From the NCBI RefSeq assembly GCF_031755915.1, contig NC_083380.1, positions 11,780,001 to 11,844,000 of the forward strand: a stretch of DNA of 64,000 bases. Direction: 5' to 3'. The notes below the pieces were generated by a model. It was not told the origin of the DNA and made no database searches. It saw only the letters and a program-made list of their open reading frames with translations. Below, one piece after another: positions 58,173-64,000 of the stretch. The position numbers were made by a program, and so were the translations under genes. Within the stretch, counting starts at the first letter, position 1, and each line of letters begins with the position of its first letter. Source of the stretch: Ziziphus jujuba. Its lineage: Eukaryota > Streptophyta > Magnoliopsida > Rosales > Rhamnaceae.

Positions 58173-61100
58173 ATTGTTGAGCAAGGAGAAACACAGGACA
58201 CACAATGACTAAGAGCCTAGGAAACATATATAATACTGAAATGTTGGATTAGGAAAAAATGGTTTAAAAATATAACTATTTTACTCCTACTATAGTAACT
58301 ATTTGCAAGATTTCAGCTTGAAGAAGCAAAGCTTTCACGTGCCCAAGGACAACATGAAATGGCTATCAGCCTCGCAAAATATATCTCTCAAGAATACCTG
58401 TCAAATGAAGAGTCTCCAGGTGTACATCGCTTGGTTGGGAAATGGCTGGGTGAAACTAGATCTAGCAAGTTTGTATCACCTTAAACTAGTCAACAACTTT
58501 GTTTTAGGTTTCACAGATGAAATGCTAATTTGTTGATTTTTCTCTTTTTTAATGTCCATCATGATAATTCAGCTCAAGAACTATTTTAGAGAAGTACTAG
58601 AAACCTGCTGTTTCACTTGGTGAGGCTCAGAAAACAATGGACAAGAAGTCCATAGAAAGACAAAGCCAAACTCATTTTCAACTTGCACACTATGCGGATG
58701 CTCTTTTTAGTAGTTACGAGGAGAAACAAGGAGAGACTTACATCAAATGAGTGGCAAGCAGCAACACGTTTAAGGAAACACAAGGTACCTCAATGTTATT
58801 CAGTATTGGTAGTTTGAGTTACATTACGTCAGTAGTTTGCAGCATCATCATTATTGTTGATTCTGCAGACAGGGGAGTTGGAAGCACTAACTAAACGGCT
58901 AAGAAGCTCAGCAAAGGTAAATTTTGACCATTTACTATCTTATAGTTCATTTCATGCTGTAGATTCCAATTCTGTAATGGTATAATTCCCTCAAAATGCT
59001 TCGCCATTTTGAAAACTGTTCTTGTATATTCTTTTAGGGGGATAAGACTGATTATTCAGTAAAAATACAAATACAAGAGTTGCAAAAGCAACTTGCACTG
59101 GACAAGGAAGAGGCTGAAAAGCCGCAGGTTATCAATTCTTTTGTTTTGTTGAATCACTATATCAAGTTTCACATGTTAGCAGATAGTAGTTGATGCTGAA
59201 GCAAAACAGCTTTGATTCATTGGATTATTAATTTTTATATTCAACTCATTTAGTACGCCTGTTCAATAGACAATAGTCATCCTTTGATGCTTCTTTTTGG
59301 TCATTGATCGTTTTGATTCTACGCTTCTCACATAAGTTTCACTGTGTATAATTGTTTGAATGAAAAGGAACTAGAATCTAAGTTAAACTCTTTCTCAGGA
59401 TGACAGGGACAATTTGCTCAGCTTAGCTCTGGAGGGATATAAACGTTGTTTGGTTGTTGGGGACAAATATGATGTCAGAGTGGTATGTACTTACCATCAA
59501 AGTCTTTCAACCAAACTGAAGTAAATATCATTCTGGTCGGGTTGTAACAGTTTAGACAGCCTGAAATGATATTACATGGGGATACGTGTTTTAAATTTTT
59601 TATGAGTTGAGGAAAAAGTGAGACGTTCCCCTTCAGAAGTATATATATTCTTTTGAAGTTTTATATCTTCTGTACCTGTGTATTATCTATTATGTATAAA
59701 CATAATATTATCATCAAGTAAATCTGGAATCCATTTAGAGACTAATCAATGTGCTTTCAGGTATTTCGACAGATTTCCCTGTGGTTCTCCCTCTCCTGTG
59801 GACAAAATATCATAAATAGCATGCTAACAACTATTGATGAGGTACACCGCAATGACGATTTATGTGAATTGAATTTCTTTTTGTTAAACTGGTGCGGAAG
59901 TATTGTTTATTGGGTTCTTGATTCCTGTCGATAATAATTATGCCAGGTTCAGTCTTACAAATTCATTGCTTTAGTCTACCAAATTGCCTCTAGAATGGGA
60001 AGCTCAAAGGACAGCCCAGGGCCTCATAATTTTCAGGTTCTTTATGAACTCATTTTTATCAGCTTATCAATTTGTTGAAATTTGTATCTAACAAGAATTA
60101 TGGGACTCTGCAGTTTGCTTTGGTTTCTCTTGTGAAGAAAATGGCCATTGACCATGCATACCAAACAATCTTTCAGGTATTTGTCTTGTAATTGGTGGGT
60201 TCCAGTGGTTAGGACTTAGGAATTACATGGCATGCATGAAAGTGAAGTGGAGAGCAGAAATCTTACATCCCTTTATCAGTGGTTCTCTGCTCATTTTTCT
60301 TTTTCTGAATACAGTTTCAATATTTTTTGTTTCTTTTGATTCTTACTAGCTTCTAGCACTGACAAATGGTGATCGTATTAGGATAAGCAACGGAGTAGAA
60401 ACTCTTTTGTGGTGGATATGGATAAAAAGCTTGCAGCAGAAAATCTTTTAGGAGAGTTATCAGCATATCATGGAGCTATAATTGGACAAGTAACTTCTCT
60501 TATTTTTTTTGTTTTGTTAATATCTACAATTCTACATTGGATACTACTTGCTTACTAACACATATATATATATATATATATATATATGCATTCGTGCATG
60601 TAGATGCGGCAAATGGTGGAGATATATATTAGACTTGCTGAACTAGAAACACGAAGAGAGGTTAGTCAAATAGATTTATGTTGTGAGTTTTTCTGCAGTT
60701 CTGTTTTCATTATTGATTATGGTTATTAAGATCATGAATCTATAATTAATTATCTGCAATCAAGAAAACTATGTACAATTTATTGACTCATTTTTTATTC
60801 TTGCCACAGGATCGTAATAAAAGGGTTATGCTATCAAGAGATCTACGTAATCTTCAACAGTTGGAACTTGTAAGTGCAGCCTATTATCTGTGACCTGGTA
60901 TTCTGGAATCTTGTATAGATGTGTCACGTGACTAAGCAATTTTTATCTTAGTTTGTTGCCCTAATCAAAAACCCATGTTAAAGTAATTACTTTATTTCAA
61001 AGTTATTCTAGTTCTCCTGATAATATGTGTGCAGATCAATACTTAAATACTCTTTTTTAACCTCTTAAATTTTACCAACAGTTGTTCTAGAACTTTTCCT

Positions 61101-64000
61101 AAATTGTTAGTACGTAAGCGAAGTTTTTCTTTGGGATTTGGCCTGCCTTACAAGTTAATATAAATATACCAATTTTGAAACAGCACTAGTTTTTGTTATT
61201 GATGGTAACTTAACCCATAGCTTAATTGTCTAGCTGATTTTCTGATTGAATCCTACAAACCTATTTCTGTCGATTTATTGTGTTACGTGTAAGCTTATCA
61301 GATAAGCCTGCACATGTGTAACTTAGATGTAATAGTTGGGCTGGGTTAGCAGGATTCAAACACAATATTTGGTTAGACAGGTAGAGTTTTCATACCATAT
61401 TGAGTTTTCATCAATTCAAAACCTTCAGCTGTTAGAAAGTATATCAAGCTAATGCCATAGAAAATTAAAAGAAAATCATAATAATAATGTATTTTAAGTG
61501 TATTTTCTTTATGTTCACTTTGAGTGTGATTTTCTTTTACCAGTAAAACATAAAACCATAGTATGAAAGGCCATGGTGATGCTATTTTTTCTCGTGTGCA
61601 TATATTTTTTTGATCTTGAATTTCTTCTTGGTGACATTGGCACCCCCTCTGTTTTACTACTTTTGCATAAATGCCTTGTTTTTGTTGTAATGTCACCATT
61701 TGTTTATTCATTTTTTTAATTGTTACCTGTAAATTATCACATTCTCATGTAAATACAATCAATTGAATTGTAATTGACATTAGCACATTTTTCATACACT
61801 CAATTTGGATGTGAGAATTTTAAAAATTTGTGTAGAAAAGTGGTAATGGGTTCTTACTGTAATCTTCTCTATCTTATTATTCTCTCTTGGGTTTTTCGAT
61901 TGGCTCATTGTTCTTGTTGTTCAAAAAATACTTACAACTAATGGCTTTGCATTGATTTGGAAAGCACCACGTGCCTGTAGTGACAGCCACTTTTGCAATA
62001 GATCGTAGTTGTCAATATCATGAAGGCTCTTTTCCATACTTCAAAGGATTAGCAAATTCAGTTTTGTATGTCTTAATCTTCTTCCTCAATATTTTTAAAA
62101 AAAAAAAAAAAAAAAAGTTCTTCTTCATCAAGAGATTTGTTGCAATCTTCTAATTTATGTTGGTGAAATATACAGGGTAACGAATGGTATAAATGCTCCA
62201 AAAGTGGTCTAGTGTCTAGGTTCTGACGGACGGAAGTATAAACAACTGGCAAAATCTGGAAATGATGACCCAAGACTTTCATAAAAACTTTCAAGGCATC
62301 TTACTGCTTTGTTTCCTCTTAAGGTGCATCCGACTTTTTTTTTCCCTCTCTTTTCTTTTTTTCTTCTGTAATCACTTTCTCTTCCACTTGCCTTGTTTTT
62401 TATATTATATATATATTAATCCATTTTAACTTTTTTCGAACATGTTTTAGTGTGTATATATATATATATACTTTTTTGTTTTTTTTTTTTTTTCCCCTAA
62501 TCTCTTTTTCTCTCACAAGCCTTGTGAATTTTTAATGGTCTGTTCACTTATACAAAACCAAACTGAATTTATTTTTATCTTTGGCAGGAAAAAGACAAGC
62601 ATAAAGCAAACGAGGAAGTTTGCGAGGATTTCAGGTTTATCTTATTTTGTTGAGAAACCAATTCTTCACAAGTTTAAAACTTTTCTAACCTCAAAAAATA
62701 TCTGACACCTCATGCAGGCCTTTCATGCATTATTTTTTCTTGGAGAGATTCTTCCAGCCTGCTAACTGGTTCGAAAAGAGACTTGCATACACTCAAAGTG
62801 TGGCTGCTAGTTCAATGGTCAGTGTGTATAATGCTTCTCTAACATGCTCTGCTTGTTATCCATTTGAAAAATGTGGGATTTCTTTACTGTTAAGTCACGA
62901 GCAATAAGAAAAGCTTAAGTTTTCGAGAAGCATTGGAACAATGTATTTTGAGCTAATACAATAGATAGTTACATTAAGACTATGGAATTTACATGTATGT
63001 TTCTATTACAGAGGTTTTTTTTTTTTTTTTTTTTTTTGGTTGGTCTTCCCCGTAATTTAATATATTCATGTATGGCAAATAGGTAGATGCAGATGAAACT
63101 TATGCTGTGGAATTGATACATATATGTTTCTCTTACAGGGCTTCTTCCTTTTCCTTTTCCTTTTTTTTTTTTTTTGGGTAATTTAATATATTCATGCATG
63201 GCAAAAAGGTAGATGCAGATGAAAGCATATGGCCTCTAGCCCATCATGCCCTTCTAATGTTGAAGTGGCTTGCTAATTTTCTTTTTATTTTTCGAACTTT
63301 ATTAGATTTCCTTAATGGAAACCATAACAGAAGTGCTCATCATGAAATGCAAAGAAAAACACATGTTTATGCCTTGATGACAGGTTCACTGCCCAGTAAT
63401 TAATGGTTTTTGTTCTAAAGGGAAAAATGCTTCTACATTCCGTAATTAGTTTAGCTAAATTTCAAGGAAAAATCTATGTATTTGTTTCTTTATGCTGAAA
63501 AGTTTGTTCCATATACAGGTTGGTTATATTGTTGGTCTTGGAGATCGACATTCTATGAATATCTTAATCGATCAAGCTACTGCAGAAGTTGTTACATAGA
63601 TCTTGGTGTTGCCTTTGAGCAAGGCTTGATGCTCAAGACACCAGAACGGGTTTGTCTTTTGAAGCTATGACTTTCCTTTTTGACTACATTTTTTTGTGTT
63701 AGGATAGTATACTTTATCGGCCTTGTGAATTACACTTGTAATAAGATTCACTCTTCCTACTTATTGTTCAACATTTGCAGGTTCCGGTCAGGCTTACAAG
63801 AGACATCATTGATGGCATGGGAGTTACAGGTGTTGAAGGGGTTTTCAGAAGGAGTTGTGAAGAAACTCTTTCTGTTATGAGGACAAATAAAGAAGCTCTA
63901 ATGACCATTGTTGAAGTAAGTTACCAGGCCGAATTGCCTTGAATGATTAATGAAACCTTAATGTGGCTCTTTCTTCTTTTTTTTTTCTTTTTTTTCTTTT

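Larger units (their letters stand above)
51459..64000 (+). pseudogene. ATM: psiATM-3: mid-to-kinase ATM pseudogene, runs off the window
   Basis: Longest ATM copy: mid-gene exons from SSDLIMFNS (51459) through VCGLYFTAVMYVEHW, LPHHIEILVSAV, LTSQAITFEHEGN, YKGLIRSLQRIGC, YEAAWHAGKWDFS, LRALKEGDFDDF, ELVWSVSRASEES, ILYHLGIAWDLRW and GCRYSQAAAVLHE. The FAT-end and kinase exons follow, matching psiATM-1 at +57.83 kb. Lesions: TAA at 51862; an 8-bp duplication (ggaagaac) near 54570-54586; TGA in the WDFS exon near 54907; an indel near 57045; the 10-bp duplication near 58720; a 1-bp loss near 60379; TAG near 62212; the missing N-lobe segment; and the 1-bp loss giving TAG at 63597-63599. The last three exons of the gene lie beyond the window. 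Confidence 0.9.

Overview
The window looks like nuclear DNA of a dicot plant. It holds TIR-NB-LRR (TNL) resistance genes with the usual five-exon layout, plant ATM-kinase exons split by GT-AG introns, Ty1/copia and Ty3/gypsy retroelements with plant-type primer-binding sites, and AT-rich spacers full of (AT)n, poly-T and poly-A. TNLs are absent from monocots, so a eudicot is likely. A woody rosid would fit, but the species cannot be fixed from sequence alone.

Layout: 465-7075 is the 3' half of an ATM pseudogene (psiATM-1), followed by AT-rich spacer with a small antisense serpin relic. 12667-19482 is TNL1, the only resistance gene here that reads through. After its 3' flank comes a run of 37 C. 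Next to it lies a lone ATM last exon (FATC) plus ATM 3' flank, and then mid-gene ATM exons (psiATM-2, 21526-23877). Those exons are cut off and joined to the 5' leader of a second, broken TNL (psiTNL2, 24572-30503). A copia element (30547-35234) sits in the (AT)n tract behind psiTNL2. 35.2-37.1 kb is the psiTNL2 3' flank with an amplified T-rich repeat. 37.5-45.8 kb is a nest of decayed gypsy elements. 45.8-48.8 kb is AT-rich spacer with five copies of a diverged motif. 48834-49223 is a last-exon relic of a third TNL. It is followed by the same flank, a run of 40 C, an ATM last exon, and a long ATM pseudogene (psiATM-3) that runs off the right end and repeats psiATM-1 with an offset of about 57.83 kb.

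The locus is therefore a tandem segmental duplication whose unit is [ATM last exon - ATM mid-to-3' half - spacer - TNL - TNL 3' flank - poly-C]. The ATM parts are dead and share lesions, so they were probably already dead when copied. TNL1 is the functional candidate: TIR NADase-type domain, NB-ARC, an LRR exon containing thirteen near-identical 126-bp (42-residue) units, and a C-JID domain. psiTNL2 has six such units, frameshifts, and lost its promoter at the ATM junction. A solo LTR with its own TATA box now lies in its leader intron.

Most notable points: the coding minisatellite in the LRR domain, the poly-C runs at duplication breakpoints, the shared-lesion ATM pseudogenes used as repeat units, the LTR-for-promoter exchange upstream of psiTNL2, a Walker-B D-to-N change in both TNLs, and a 10-bp-periodic W-box series in a gypsy LTR.
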